From Solen grandis (lineage: Eukaryota > Mollusca > Bivalvia > Adapedonta > Solenidae), in the NCBI GenBank assembly GCA_021229015.1, contig CM037781.1, positions 72,928,903 to 72,992,902 of the forward strand: a stretch of DNA of 64,000 nt. Direction: 5' to 3'. A program made the translations under genes and the position numbers. Every line of letters begins with the position of its first letter. Position 1 is the first letter of the stretch. Shown one piece after another: positions 23,859 to 34,149 of the stretch. The notes below the pieces were generated by a model. It was not told where the DNA came from and searched no databases. It saw nothing but the letters and a program-made list of their open reading frames with translations.

Positions 23859-24479
23859 ATGGCGGCGCCCAGCGCACTGAAAGTTCAACTCTTCGGGCAT
23901 TCTTATGTAAAATGTCTTCGTGAATTCATCCGAGCATCTGATAAGTTGGCTTTCCACTTGAACTTATCTGGTCCTCCCTTGGTTCAGTATTCGGGATATT
24001 CCGGCGCTACAGTTCAGCAGTTAAGGGACAGATTAGAGGTTGTGTCGGACTTTAACCCGGATATACTAGTGTTAATAGTCGGGACTAATGATTTATTTCA
24101 TGAATCAGAGACGCCGGTAAGTGTCGCAGGAGCTATTGTGGACTTAGTGGACACTCTTTTGTTTGTGATGAACGTGCCAACTGTTATTGTTCTACAAACG
24201 TTACATAGACACCCTGCATCTGGCCACACCCGATTCCCAGTGGATTTGCACTGGTTTAACAACCGAGTAGATGAGTTGAACATGCTGCTGATTGATCGCC
24301 TCAACCATACTCATCACCATCGTTCTTATTTGTGGAAGTTGAAAGGCTTCTGGTCAGTTGAGTGCATCCGGAAGAATTTCTCTTGGGATGGTTGCCACCT
24401 CTCTGATGCTGGCCAACGACGTCTGGTCACTAATGTCAGAGCAGCAGTGGTCGCCGCCCTGAGACAGTCCATCGACTGA
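23859..24479 (+). CDS. SGNH-hydrolase ORF of a DIRS/Ngaro-type retroelement
   Basis: The 206-residue protein carries the SGNH (GDSL-like) blocks: LFGHSYVKCL with nucleophile Ser15, GTND with Asn77, and DGCH with Asp177 and His180. Such hydrolases cleave ester bonds. ORFs of this kind accompany tyrosine-recombinase retroelements (Ngaro and relatives) as well as some other retroelements. The start ATGGCGGCG is preceded by TTAACAAA. A gag-like ORF follows about 1.6 kb downstream on the same strand. A second SGNH ORF of nearly the same length, also followed by a gag-like ORF, lies at 34150-34758 (-). All four catalytic residues are retained, so this ORF may still be functional or recently so. No reverse transcriptase or recombinase of this element is in the window. 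Confidence 0.75.
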   Translation: MAAPSALKVQLFGHSYVKCLREFIRASDKLAFHLNLSGPPLVQYSGYSGATVQQLRDRLEVVSDFNPDILVLIVGTNDLFHESETPVSVAGAIVDLVDTLLFVMNVPTVIVLQTLHRHPASGHTRFPVDLHWFNNRVDELNMLLIDRLNHTHHHRSYLWKLKGFWSVECIRKNFSWDGCHLSDAGQRRLVTNVRAAVVAALRQSID

Positions 24480-25450
24480 CTTATTAAGTTAAGTTTTTGA
24501 TTTATCACTGCATTTCTATGGTTTAGTTTATACACCATACATCTGTTTTTTCGGGCAAGGTTTGTTTTCAGTCCTTGTACCCATGTCATGACTTAGTTTA
24601 TACGTCACCCCAGAATAATTTAGGGACAGGGTTTCAAGCTTTCTACCCAGGTTTACTTATTTATTGTGTGTATGACCATCACATTCAGTTGTTTATACAC
24701 TTATAATAGTGTCTCTCATGCCTGGGATTCGTCATATTCCATCCTGCCATAGCCACTTTACAAGTTTAGTATTATACACTCACTGTATTTTCCAACGTGG
24801 CTTACAGTCCCTGTCCCTTGGGGCTATTTCCTTGGTTTAGTCTATACACCGGGATGTTTTTTCTGCCTGCACTGTTACAGGCTGGGGTTATAGTCCCTTT
24901 GCCTTAGTGCATACACCATGTCTTTTTTACCCATTTTCAGGGTCCAAATTCTTTCACACAATGAGTTGGCAGTATTGGGCAAAGTTACCACACTTAAATT
25001 ACAGCCATGGCCCCTTCTCCACCCTCATGGCGCACCCTTGTTTCATATATTTGTGCCATTTAGTATTGCTTATCGGTCCGCCTTACTGGCACGGGATCCA
25101 ACGCTGGCTTTCGGGCTCTCCTATATCCTATATGGATTATACCAATTCGATAAATTCATTCGCCTCATAATTTCAGGGGCTTATGCCATTTCGCTCTGGT
25201 TTTTCTTCAAAACATATTTTGGCCTTATGTTTGATAATGAATCACGAGTTACGCTCTTTAAACAGCACATAGTTTTATACAATTTGTATAATTACATTGT
25301 ACCAGTTCATACCAAAATATCATTGCCCATACTGCTTATGTTCATTTGAGTCAGTAGGGGTCATGTTCAAGCCCATCTGGGGTTATGTCTCATTATGAAT
25401 GTCTCGATCAGAGCATTATTGGTCACCTACACATGGTTCTTCTATTCATA
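24480..25450 (+). other. Spacer between SGNH and gag-like ORFs
   Basis: Degenerate direct repeats share TTTAGTTTATACACCA and TTAGTCTATACACC type phrases between 24520 and 24920. An open frame of 143 residues at 24918-25349 has hydrophobic stretches (SLWFFFKTYFGLMF) but no recognisable family, so it is not called as a gene. Confidence 0.35.
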
Positions 25451-26503
25451 GCGATTATGGCGGTCCTTCCAGTTGCCTATATTGCATCGTTTTTTGGTAT
25501 TTTCAGATGAAGCCTGCCACGAAAAGACGCCGGACGGCCTCTCGGAGTACATGTACATGCTGTCAAGGTCCAGTCACTGATTCTTCACAGGCGCTGCCAG
25601 CTCAGCCTCCAGCCTCCACTTCGGGTATAGGCGACAACCACCACCAGACCTGTTCTGCCCCTCTCACCAGACTTTGCGGCAGACCACTCACCGCCACAAG
25701 TTCAACCTCTGACAGCTAGTACGCCATTACAGCGTTCTGCGCCTGCCATACCTACTCCTCAACGTCAAGGGACCTCGGGCATTTCCCCTCCTACAACATG
25801 TCATAACCAGGGCCGCCCGTCCCATTCACGCCAGCAGTCAGACTGTCAAAATGACTCTGCTATTCCTGTAGTGGGTGCGCACTACCACCCAAGATCACAG
25901 CATATGCCTTCTCAACCGCTTGTGGGGAATATCCACCTCCCGCCTGGATCTCTTTCTTCAGTTGATTCGGATGCATCGGATGATAGCGATTATGGCGGTC
26001 CTTCCAGTTGCCTATATTGCATCGTTTTTTGGTATTTTCAGATGAAGCCTGCCACGAAAAGACGCCGGACGGCCTCTCGGAGTACATGTACATGCTGTCA
26101 AGGTCCAGTCACTGATTCTTCACAGGCGCTGCCAGCTCAGCCTCCAGCCTCCACTTCGGGTATAGGCGACAACCACCACCAGACCTGTTCTGCCCCTCTC
26201 ACCAGACTTTGCGGCAGACCACTCACCGCCACAAGTTCAACCTCTGACAGCTAGTACGCCATTACAGCGTTCTGCGCCTGCCATACCTACTCCTCAACGT
26301 CAAGGGACCTCGGGCATTTCCCCTCCTACAACATGTCATAACCAGGGCCGCCCGTCCCATTCACGCCAGCAGTCAGACTGTCAAAATGACTCTGCTATTC
26401 CTAGTGGGAAGATCAAGCATATGCCTTCTCAACCGCTTGTGGGGAATATCCACCTCCCGCCTGGATCTCTTTCTTCAGTTGATTCGGATGCATCGGATGA
26501 TGA
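25451..26503 (+). repeat. Tandem duplication of about 535 bp in the gag-like region
   Basis: The unit starting GCGATTATGGCGGTCCTTCC at 25451 recurs at 25986 and is nearly identical through GATTCGGATGCATCGGATGA. The second copy is about 18 bp shorter because of a difference around 25870-25905 versus 26401-26415. The near-identity implies a recent event or an assembly artefact. Confidence 0.8.
25507..25719 (+). pseudogene. First copy of gag-like N-terminus
   Basis: The frame beginning MKPATKRRRTASRS follows the acceptor-like GGTATTTTCAG and ends after about 70 residues. It is the upstream half of the tandem duplication and duplicates the start of the gag-like ORF at 26042. It lacks the conserved downstream part. 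Confidence 0.45.
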
Positions 26504-26759
26504 CCTTTCTCCGCCGGGCTTTCCGGAAGCTTTAGCTAATCACTCGGCACTGTTGACGGCAGGTAATGGCATTCAGTTTACGGAACCTATCAGTATGCCA
26601 ATCGCCCACCAAGTGAAGAAATCCATACAGAATGACATTAAAAATAAGGAATACATTGACCTTGAGACCTTACTTCCTTCTAATTCAATTCAACTCAAAG
26701 CTCTACTCCTCACTATACGCTCAAATGGATCGCAATTCCAATATTTCACTCCGGATTAG
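26042..26759 (+). pseudogene. DIRS/Ngaro-type gag-like ORF, frameshifted and truncated
   Basis: The start MKPATKRRR is followed by a Ser/Thr/Pro-rich stretch to about 26254, where the frame ends. The downstream frame continues to 26759 with SLSSVDSDASDDDLSPP, FTEPISMPIAHQVKKSI and KEYIDLETLLPSN. The last part parallels IPLGAAIPQRIKAKIW and YIDMTTLLQ in the gag-like protein at 32142-33101 (-). The alpha-helical core and zinc fingers present in that copy are missing here, where sequence of another element begins. Confidence 0.55.
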
Positions 26760-26822
26760 CAAACGTTTTCACAACATCGTCATTATTATCATATACTACA
26801 CACCTCAGTAAAGGCAAAAGCT

Positions 26823-27014
26823 CTACATCGATATATGTTCCCTCACAAATATTTCAACAAATGTATAACTGACTAAATTCAGTAAATTTCTGTCTTTAAC
26901 TGTCTGAAACAACTTTTTCAGATAAACTGAAAAAGAATAAGGTTTGTTTAAAGGAAAATACTCCTTACTGTTATCACTGTTGACTATTAAGTAAAAGTTC
27001 ATTTTGGTTGACAT
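26823..27014 (-). pseudogene. Polinton minor-capsid/penton-like N-terminal remnant
   Basis: The frame starts MSTKMNFYLIVNSDNSKEYF and continues PLNKPYSFSVYLKKL. This resembles the characteristic start of a Polinton structural protein, an FYL-x-x-x-SNSS-x-x-YYP-type opening followed by an F-x-V-x-L strand. Similarity fades after about 40 residues and the frame ends where the plus-strand gag-like sequence begins. It lies directly downstream of the integrase on the same strand. The assignment rests on a short motif. Confidence 0.4.
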
Positions 27015-27098
27015 GAATATATATCCGATTCTGCAACATAAGAGTTAAATTTACTCGAATATCCTTGAAAAGAAACTAAATACTCTACTCGCCCATTC

Positions 27099-28057
27099 CT
27101 ATTCCCTTTTTTTTAGTATTTTATCTATATTCCATAACACATTTTCGTCTTTTTCTACATATTGTAATTCTTTTTCTGCAAAGTACCCATCAATAGACTC
27201 ATTCAACAAATCGACAAGACTATAAAGGGGTAAATTTTCGTTAATTATTTGTGTGCTTATTTTAAATATTTCCGTCGTCCATTTTTCATAATAATCTCGA
27301 TCGTATAAATGACGTTTATAAACAATACGCACCATCTGTCCTATATCAAATTTAAAGCTTGATGGTGGGTAGTTAACTGGTTGTTTGCATATTTTGTTTA
27401 TCCAAATATCTTCTTCATTGTCTTTGTTTATTTCCGATGGTAACTTATACCCGAGAGAACGATGAGGTGTGTTGTTATACGATTTTACTAAGTCTTGTAA
27501 AACATCGAGATATAGAGTTATGTATAATTTATTTTTAAAAGTACGAATAACGCGTTCGCAGACAGAAGCCTTTATATCATCATTTTCTGTTAAAAACAAT
27601 TTGATACCTCTCGTCCGAAGAAATTTTAACACACTAAGGTTATAAAATTCTCGCCCTCGATCTGTCTGAATAACGTACGGAGACCTTCCACTTGAAAATA
27701 TATGTTGTAGTTCGCTGACATCTTTTCCTGTTTTAGATTTCAATGGCTCTATAAAAAGAAATTTTGTAAATATATCGATACAAAATAGTAAATATTTAAC
27801 GTTTTCGTTATCTTCAGAAATTTTATCAACATAGGCTAAGTCCATAGACCATTCTATATCAACACCAGAAGTAATAATCTGAACTTTCTTTTCACCGGTT
27901 GATACGGCGTATCCGTATCTTGTTTTCTCAACCACTTGTTTATATCTTTCTTAGATATTTTTCGTTTTCCTTCTTTTTTTATAAACTGATAAGAGTTTTT
28001 CCAACCCAGAAAACGAAGCTGGACGTGACGGATCGTAATACACAAATCATTAGACAT
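27099..28057 (-). pseudogene. Polinton (Maverick) retroviral-type integrase, frameshifted
   Basis: The main frame (27099-27935, about 278 residues) holds the rve integrase core. Asp32 lies in EWSMDLAYVD, Asp92 in VIQTDRGREF and Glu127 in VCERVIRTF, giving the D,D-35-E triad. The C-terminal chromodomain-like part has YEKWTTEIFKI and YSLVDLLNESIDGYF. The N-terminal region (27880-28057) is spread over other frames with KISKKDINKWLRKQD and, in a third frame, ASFSGLEKL, both typical of Polinton integrase N-termini. At least two frameshifts therefore separate it from the core. Polinton integrases insert the element with 6-bp target duplications. The catalytic core is intact in one frame; the gene as a whole is not. 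Confidence 0.8.
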
Positions 28058-28402
28058 CTCAACTTTAAATATCTTTATCCATTTAATTTAGATAAAAACC
28101 CCGCATCTGGCCATATACTTTCTTTTACACAAATTTATACTAACACCGCTAATTAATATGCTTATTTTAAAGTGCCATCGCTGGTATTCGCAAAACAAAT
28201 ATTACCCACCAACCTTCCCTATTAACAATGATTGGTCCGATATAAAAAAATGCAGTGATCATTTTACCTTTTTTTCTTAGGAGTCCAAAAGAGCACATTT
28301 TCAGAAATGATGGGTCCTGACAAAAATTAATGGATCCTTATAAAATAAAATGTTTACCATGTATAATACTCTTCACATTTTTGTAATACTATATGAAATC
28401 TA

Positions 28403-29852
28403 AACAAGAGGGCCAAGATGGCCCTTGGTCGCTCACCTGAGAAAGATGATTGCTTAAGAAATAAAGATGCTTGAGTGTAAAAGTGAAATCTGGCTTTTTT
28501 TTATGGTAAAATGGGCATAACTCCTAAATTTACAAGTCAATATCAGTTATAATTGAACCCGATTGTGAGATTATGGGCATAAACATTGTCTTAAAGTTTA
28601 AAAATGATTGTTAAAAAAATGAAGTTGGTAGAGAATAAACAAAGTGAAATCTTGCATTTTTTGTATTAAAAGGGGCATAACTCCTGACCTAAATGACCCA
28701 TCTCAGCCACAATTGAACTCAATCGAGACATTATGGTCATTAGCAATGTCATAAAGTTTGAAGATGATTGCTAAAAAAAAGGAAGATGCTAGAGTGTAAA
28801 CAACGTGAAATATGGCTTTTTTTATATTAAAAGGGGCATAACTCCTGACCTAATTGACGGATCTCAGCCATAATCGAAATCAATCGAGACCTTATGGTCA
28901 TAAGCATTGTCATAAAGTTTGAAGATGATTGCTCAAAAGATGAAGATGCTAGAGTGTAAACAAAGTGATTTCTGGCATTTTTTTAATATTAAAAGGGGCA
29001 TAACTTCTGAACTATTTCACGGATCTCAGCATTAATCGAACTCAATCAAGACCTTATGGTCATTAACATTGTACTAAAGTTTGAAGATGATTGCTCAAAA
29101 GATGAAGATGCTAGAGTGTAAACAACGTGAAATTTGGCATTTTTTTATATTAAAAGGGGCTTAACTCCTGACCTAATCAACTGATCTCAGCCATAATCAA
29201 ACTCAATCGAGACATTATGGTCATAAGCATAGCCATAAAGTTTGAAGATGATTGCTCAAAAGATGAAGATGCTAGAGTGTAAACAATGAAATATGGCATT
29301 TTTTGAATATTAAAAGGGGCATAACTCCTGACCTAATGAGAAATAATCGAAGTCAATCGAGACCTTATGGTCATAAGCATTGCCATAAAGTTTGAAGAGG
29401 ATTGCTCAAAAGATGAAGATGCTAGAGTGTAAACAACTTGAAATATGGCATTTTTTGAATATTAAAAGGGGCATAACTCCTGACCTAATGGTACGATATC
29501 AGCCATAATCGAACTTGGCCGTGATTTTATGGTTATAAACATTGATATAAAGTTTGAAGATAACTGCTCCTGAAATGAAGATGCTAGAGTGCAAACAATG
29601 TGAAATCTGACTTTTTTGAATTTTAAAAGGGGCATAACTCCTGACCTAATGTTCCAATATCAGCCATAATCGAACTTGGCCGAGATTTTATGGTTATAAA
29701 CATTGTTTTAAAGTTTGAAGATAATTGCTTATAAAATGAAGATGCTAGAGTGCAAACGAACAAATTGTGGACGACGGACGGACGGACGGACGACGGACAT
29801 TCATCGATCCTAAAAGCTCATCCTGAGCACACGTGCTCAGGTGAGCTAAAAA
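28403..29852 (-). mobile_element. GCTCACC element F (core type alpha, ~10 units)
   Basis: It reads AACAAGAGGGCCAAGATGGCCC, CGCTCACCTGAG, about nine units of 130-160 bp, GGACGGACGGACGG and the hairpin TGAGCACACGTGCTCAGGTGAGC ending TAAAAA. Its start is nearly identical to that of element D (10735) and its end nearly identical to that of D. Core phrases are GGGGCATAACTCCTGACCTAA and CAGCCATAATCGAACT. Confidence 0.9.
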
Positions 29853-29878
29853 TAAAGCAACAACTAAATTGATCTGTT

Positions 29879-29978
29879 NNNNNNNNNNNNNNNNNNNNNN
29901 NNNNNNNNNNNNNNNNNNNNNNNNNNNNNNNNNNNNNNNNNNNNNNNNNNNNNNNNNNNNNNNNNNNNNNNNNNNNNN
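29879..29978. other. Assembly gap (100 N)
   Basis: Exactly 100 undetermined bases. This is a conventional placeholder length, so the real distance between the flanking Polinton genes is unknown. Confidence 0.98.
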
Positions 29979-30094
29979 ATGTTTAATTTGTTCTGATTGG
30001 TCATCTCCGTTTAACCATTTACGAAGCTACCAGTCACACACATTATCTGATATTGTTTACTCGATAATCGCTAAAGTGATTTCTTTCTGCGTTT

Positions 30095-30505
30095 TTAATC
30101 CATCATATCACACATTAACAGCCGGAAATGTTGTTCTGTGTAGGGATCCTCGGGTCCTAAATGAAAACATATACATCCTCCATTATTCCAACCGTAAATA
30201 AACTCTATAACATCATCTTTTATGGCGTATTTTGTCCACTCTACACGCGCGAGCGCATCGATGTTAATGAGAATGTGATATTTGTGAGATAACTGTGTCA
30301 ATGAGTTTTTGAATGTTTCTAAAGTTTCAGTATCGTATAACCACTGTTTGATTCTTGATTTTGACTTCAAGTTCATCTTTCTACTTGCTTGTAATAAGGC
30401 TACTTTATACAAATCATAATTGAGTATATATTTCATAGATATATAAGGTTTTTCCACCATAACATTGTAAATGAAATTGCAGAGCTCCTCAGGTAGAACA
30501 TCCAT
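30095..30505 (-). CDS. Polinton-linked ORF of unknown function
   Basis: From the ATG at 30503-30505 the frame gives 136 residues starting MDVLPEELCNFIYNVMVEKP; the frame is open a little further upstream without ATG. It is mixed alpha-helical in composition, with no signal peptide or membrane segment. A TATA-like TTTTTTATAAAC lies about 20 bp upstream. It follows the PC4-like ORF in the same orientation, and the gap precedes the integrase downstream. I do not recognise the family. Confidence 0.4.
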   Translation of the reverse strand: MDVLPEELCNFIYNVMVEKPYISMKYILNYDLYKVALLQASRKMNLKSKSRIKQWLYDTETLETFKNSLTQLSHKYHILINIDALARVEWTKYAIKDDVIEFIYGWNNGGCICFHLGPEDPYTEQHFRLLMCDMMD

Positions 30506-30619
30506 GGCTAACAAAGTCACAGTTTATAAAAAAAAGTTTCGCCATCAAATCGGATAGATTTAAAAATCACTTCTGAGGTGGCGTCGATACATGACTCTTA
30601 TTATTACAAATCACGGTTT

Positions 30620-30931
30620 TCACCTAAAAAATCCCAGCTGGTTGGCGTGGTCACTTTGAAACAGACACGGAACGACGGTGTCCAATTCGGGCAAGGCGGC
30701 TCCAACTTCTGGAACGATTTCTGTCAGGTGTTTGTACTCTTAGGGTCTCAAACACAATCCCTTTTTGCACGGGACAAGTTCTTCCTGGGGTTTCCAGTAC
30801 TTACGAATATCAACGAAAGGGGCTTTCACGGTGCAGAACACGTTTCCGCCCAGATGGATTTGGTACTCCTCACCGTTATTTAACGCTGTGTATACGTACT
30901 CCAAGCTGTCTACGAGACACTTCCAGCGCAT
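30620..30931 (-). pseudogene. PC4/p15-like coactivator ORF with one in-frame stop
   Basis: The frame begins MRWKCLVDSLEYVY and carries a PC4-type fold signature: YQIHLGGNVFCTVK, then FVDIRKYWKP, then ELVPCKKGLCLRP. PC4 (p15) proteins bind single-stranded DNA and act as RNA polymerase II coactivators. A single TAA interrupts the frame after LCLRP, and the same frame then runs 39 more codons (starting EYKHLTEIVPEVG) to a TGA at 30620-30622. One point mutation would account for the break. A TATA-like CATAAAAGG sits about 25 bp before the ATG. A second PC4-like ORF is at 35253-35381. Confidence 0.6.
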
Positions 30932-30983
30932 TAAAGTTAGGCTGATTCCCTTTTATGCTTCCCACATGGAGTGCGTAACATAA

Positions 30984-31229
30984 GGTCTAGTTCACATTTT
31001 CCGCAGCTCGGTTAATTTTGCATAGGATTTAAATAAATACTGTGAAGACATAACTAGATGATAATTTGTCATTTTATTAAAATGACGTTCAATCTATATG
31101 AAAATATGCATTTATAATCATAAACTTTATGACATGTATGAAAGGAGTCAGAGACTAGATACATAAAATTAGATCACCATAGACTAGATTTATAAAATCG
31201 AACATACATAGAAGAGTAAATATGATCAC
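30984..31229. other. AT-rich spacer
   Basis: Short near-repeats of AGACTAGAT with ATAAAAT occur at 31150-31200. No gene is seen. Confidence 0.3.
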
Positions 31230-31970
31230 CTTTCATATGCAAATAAGGTGGCGAACCCAAAATATGCCACAGAATCTAAACTTGTTAAGATTTCCGCCAC
31301 CCAAGGAAAATGTGAACCATGGGGAAAACATAGAAAATGTAGTAACATAGTAAACATTTAACTTGTACATAATTACCTCTGTCGAACGACAGACAGGTTT
31401 TTGTAATAGAAAATGGCTTACATTTGAATACAAGAAAAAATATGAGAACATCACGATATATGGAATCTGGGGTAGTTGATAGCAGACGTAATCTGACCTA
31501 TCAACCACCTGCCCATAATTGCCTCAGTCAAATGAAAGACAGGTGCTTGTAACACAGAATGACTCACATTTGAATACAAGCACAAAAATGAGAGAACACT
31601 GCCATATATTGAATCTGATGTAGTTGATATAGCAGACGTAATCTGACCTATCATCAACATGTACATAATTACTCCATTTACATATTTAAACAGGAACAAG
31701 ACATGAGGGGTCATTGCAATACATGAATTTTCAGGCAGTTGATAGCAGACATAATCTGGCCTATCATCTACCTGTGCAAAGGTTACTTACTGATATACCA
31801 GGCATAAAGAATAAGGCTTAGACCAATTGTAAACACATCGTTCCCGCATAACGCAAGTAAATATATATACAGTGTGTTGCAGGAAAAATAATGGCAGACA
31901 TAATCCGACCTATCATCTTCCTGCAAAGTTAATGAACGCTGATTGCTGACCTTATCTGACCTACCCTTAA
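31230..31970. repeat. Degenerate tandem repeat of about 145-150 bp
   Basis: Four to five diverged units share GAAAGACAGGTGCTTGTAA, CACATTTGAATACAAG, GTTGATAGCAGACGTAATCT and GACCTATCA. They lie downstream of the gag-like ORF on the minus strand and may belong to that retroelement. Minus-strand frames across the units have no independent support. Confidence 0.6.
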
Positions 31971-32141
31971 CATACAAATGGTAGTGTCATAAACTCCGGG
32001 TTTTCTAGAGCTGATTTGTGATTTTTTGAAATCCTAAGAGTAGGAACATAATTCATACAACCTAAATCGAAACCGTTTGTGAAGCCTTTAATCAAGAAGG
32101 CAGTTTTCTTCTCGTCGTATCCCTCCAATAATTCATTTAAT

Positions 32142-33101
32142 TTATTTCTGATTACTGGAGTTGGTAGATGTGCGGGCTGCATTTCTTGTATTCTGTTGGC
32201 CAGAACTAGGTTTTTGTCTATTAATTCTGCATGTTGCTTTTGGGTGGGGTTTTATGCAAGTTTGGCACAGATGTGAGTAAGGGCATGGGTGTCGTGTGCA
32301 TTTTTCTCCGTTGTTGAAGTCAAAACAAAATCGGATTTTTCTGTTTTGTTTCCGAAATGGAAAATTTTGTGCTTGGAATGCAGTGGCTGCTGCCTTCAAG
32401 CGCAATTCTTCCACAGGCTTTTGCCAGGGAAGATTTGTATTTTCCTTTAACTGACGAAAATTTTGATCATACAACCTCCATGCTTTGTCACCGAGTGACT
32501 TGTTTAAGTCTCTAAGAAAAAAGCAGTATTTTAACAAATGAGCAGCTTGCTCAGGAAACTTTTTGATGTAAATAGCCATGTATATCAAAAAGGCATCTGT
32601 CCATTGATAAATAGATAAAGTTAGTTTATATTTCGAGTTTTGATTGAGTGTTACTGTCCCAGAAGAAATTTTTACTGATATCGGATCCTCCTGGGGCTGC
32701 AACAAGGTTGTCATATCTATATATGCATTTTCCCAAATTTTCGCCTTGATGCGTTGTGGAATTGCAGCCCCGAGGGGAATCCCATCCAGTAAACACATGT
32801 CATTTTTGCGAGATTCCGGCTCACCTGAGTGAAATACGGAATTAACATCATTTCAGTTTTCAGATGTAAGTGGTGTCATGGACGTTGTTGTTGGAAATTC
32901 TGTCTGCCTAACCGAGGTCGGCGATGGCACTGTTGTTATGTTAAGTTGACTTTGAGTTTAAGTCTGTTTCTGCAGGATAGCGGCCGCCAATTGGTCATAA
33001 TCAATAACTGGCTCTGTTAGTGGAGTAGACCTTGGCGTATTTGTCGTTGCCTTCTTGCCCCTTTCGGAAGGAGTTTCATCCGAACTTTTCCGCTTCGGCA
33101 T
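32142..33101 (-). pseudogene. DIRS/Ngaro-type gag-like ORF with two in-frame stops
   Basis: The start MPKRKSSDETPSERGKK lies at 33101, and one frame runs to 32142 interrupted only by a TAA (near 32968) and a TGA (near 32860). The conserved part starts IPLGAAIPQRIKAKIWENAY and includes WTDAFLIYMAIYIKKFPEQA and RLYDQNFRQLKE. It ends in a CCCH unit, C-x8-C-x4-C-x3-H (starting CFDFNNGEKC), followed by C-x2-C...H...C. This layout is typical of the gag-like protein of DIRS/Ngaro retroelements, which packages element RNA. A poly-T/A tract and an acceptor-like TTTATTTGCAG precede the start. The stops could mark decay; no frameshift is present. Confidence 0.65.
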
Positions 33102-33354
33102 GGTGACTAGTACTGCAAATAAATTGAACTGTCGTACTTAGAAAGTTTGTTTTTTTTTTTGTTTTTTTTTTTGACAGTTAAGAATATCCCTTGTCTCATT
33201 TCAATATCCAACAAGAACAGTATATAGTTTAAAATTGAAATTTAATAAATTTATACATGGAATGCCAACCTACGTTGGTGGCATCCCTTGTATCATCCAT
33301 CAGAGAAATGCATCTGCCTTAAATGATAAAACAATCATTTAACATTCATTCAAT

Positions 33355-33645
33355 ACATAGTATACCAACATCGACTGGCTAGGGTCGACCATCGAAGAAT
33401 GCCAACATCAACTGGCATTCGACCCACTAATAATACCAACATACACTGGCTGGGGGTCGACCATCGTAGAATGCCAACATCGACTGGCATTCGACCCCCA
33501 ATAATACCAATATACACTGGCTGGGTGTCGACCATCATAGAATGCCAACATCGACTGGCATTCGACCCCCTAATAATACCAACATAGACTGGCTGGGGGT
33601 CGACCATCATGAAATGCCAACATCGACTGGCAGTAAACCTGTGTA
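33355..33645. repeat. 71-bp minisatellite (four copies)
   Basis: The unit reads CCAACATCGACTGGCATTCG, ACCCCCTAATAATA, CCAACATAGACTGGCTGGGG and GTCGACCATCATAGAATG. The two halves of each unit resemble each other, so it is a 36-bp repeat dimerised. It lies between the SGNH and gag-like ORFs of the minus-strand retroelement. Confidence 0.8.
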
Positions 33646-34149
33646 TAATAATAATTATATAATTATAATAATAACATAGACTGGCGTCATGCCATCCTAA
33701 ACTGGCAGAAGACTATCTTAGGTAAAACAACAATAAATCTAATATAGATAAAGGTTGCAGTTGACTATCATGGAATGTAAACACATTCACATAAAAATGG
33801 GAATCGACAAGCATGAAAAGCCAACATTAAATATGTGTCATTAAATTAATTGGAATTAATTTTGGTGTATTGTTATTGTCGCAGTGCTGTTTATATTTTA
33901 TCAACCTTCGTATACGTAATAGCCCGCATAAGCTGGCAAACAGTACAAATACAAACTTTCAAAAGACGGGTCAGCATAAAATGGCGAGAAGTCAAGCAGC
34001 TTTCTCTGACCTTTTGCCATAATAAATTTAGTGTGAATGAATCAAACATATCTATAGACCACGGAGACGATGTATCACAAATTTTATACCTCTATTCATC
34101 AAATCCGTAATATCGTTAAAATTTGTTCAGAAATATCAAACAGTGTGCT

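Noticed and set aside
24918..25349. 143-residue hydrophobic frame between SGNH and gag-like ORFs
   Set aside because: No family resemblance and it overlaps another frame of similar quality; it was kept only as a note in the spacer entry.
33355..33645. CRISPR array
   Set aside because: Regular spacing is present, but the supposed spacers are repeats themselves and the sequence is eukaryotic.
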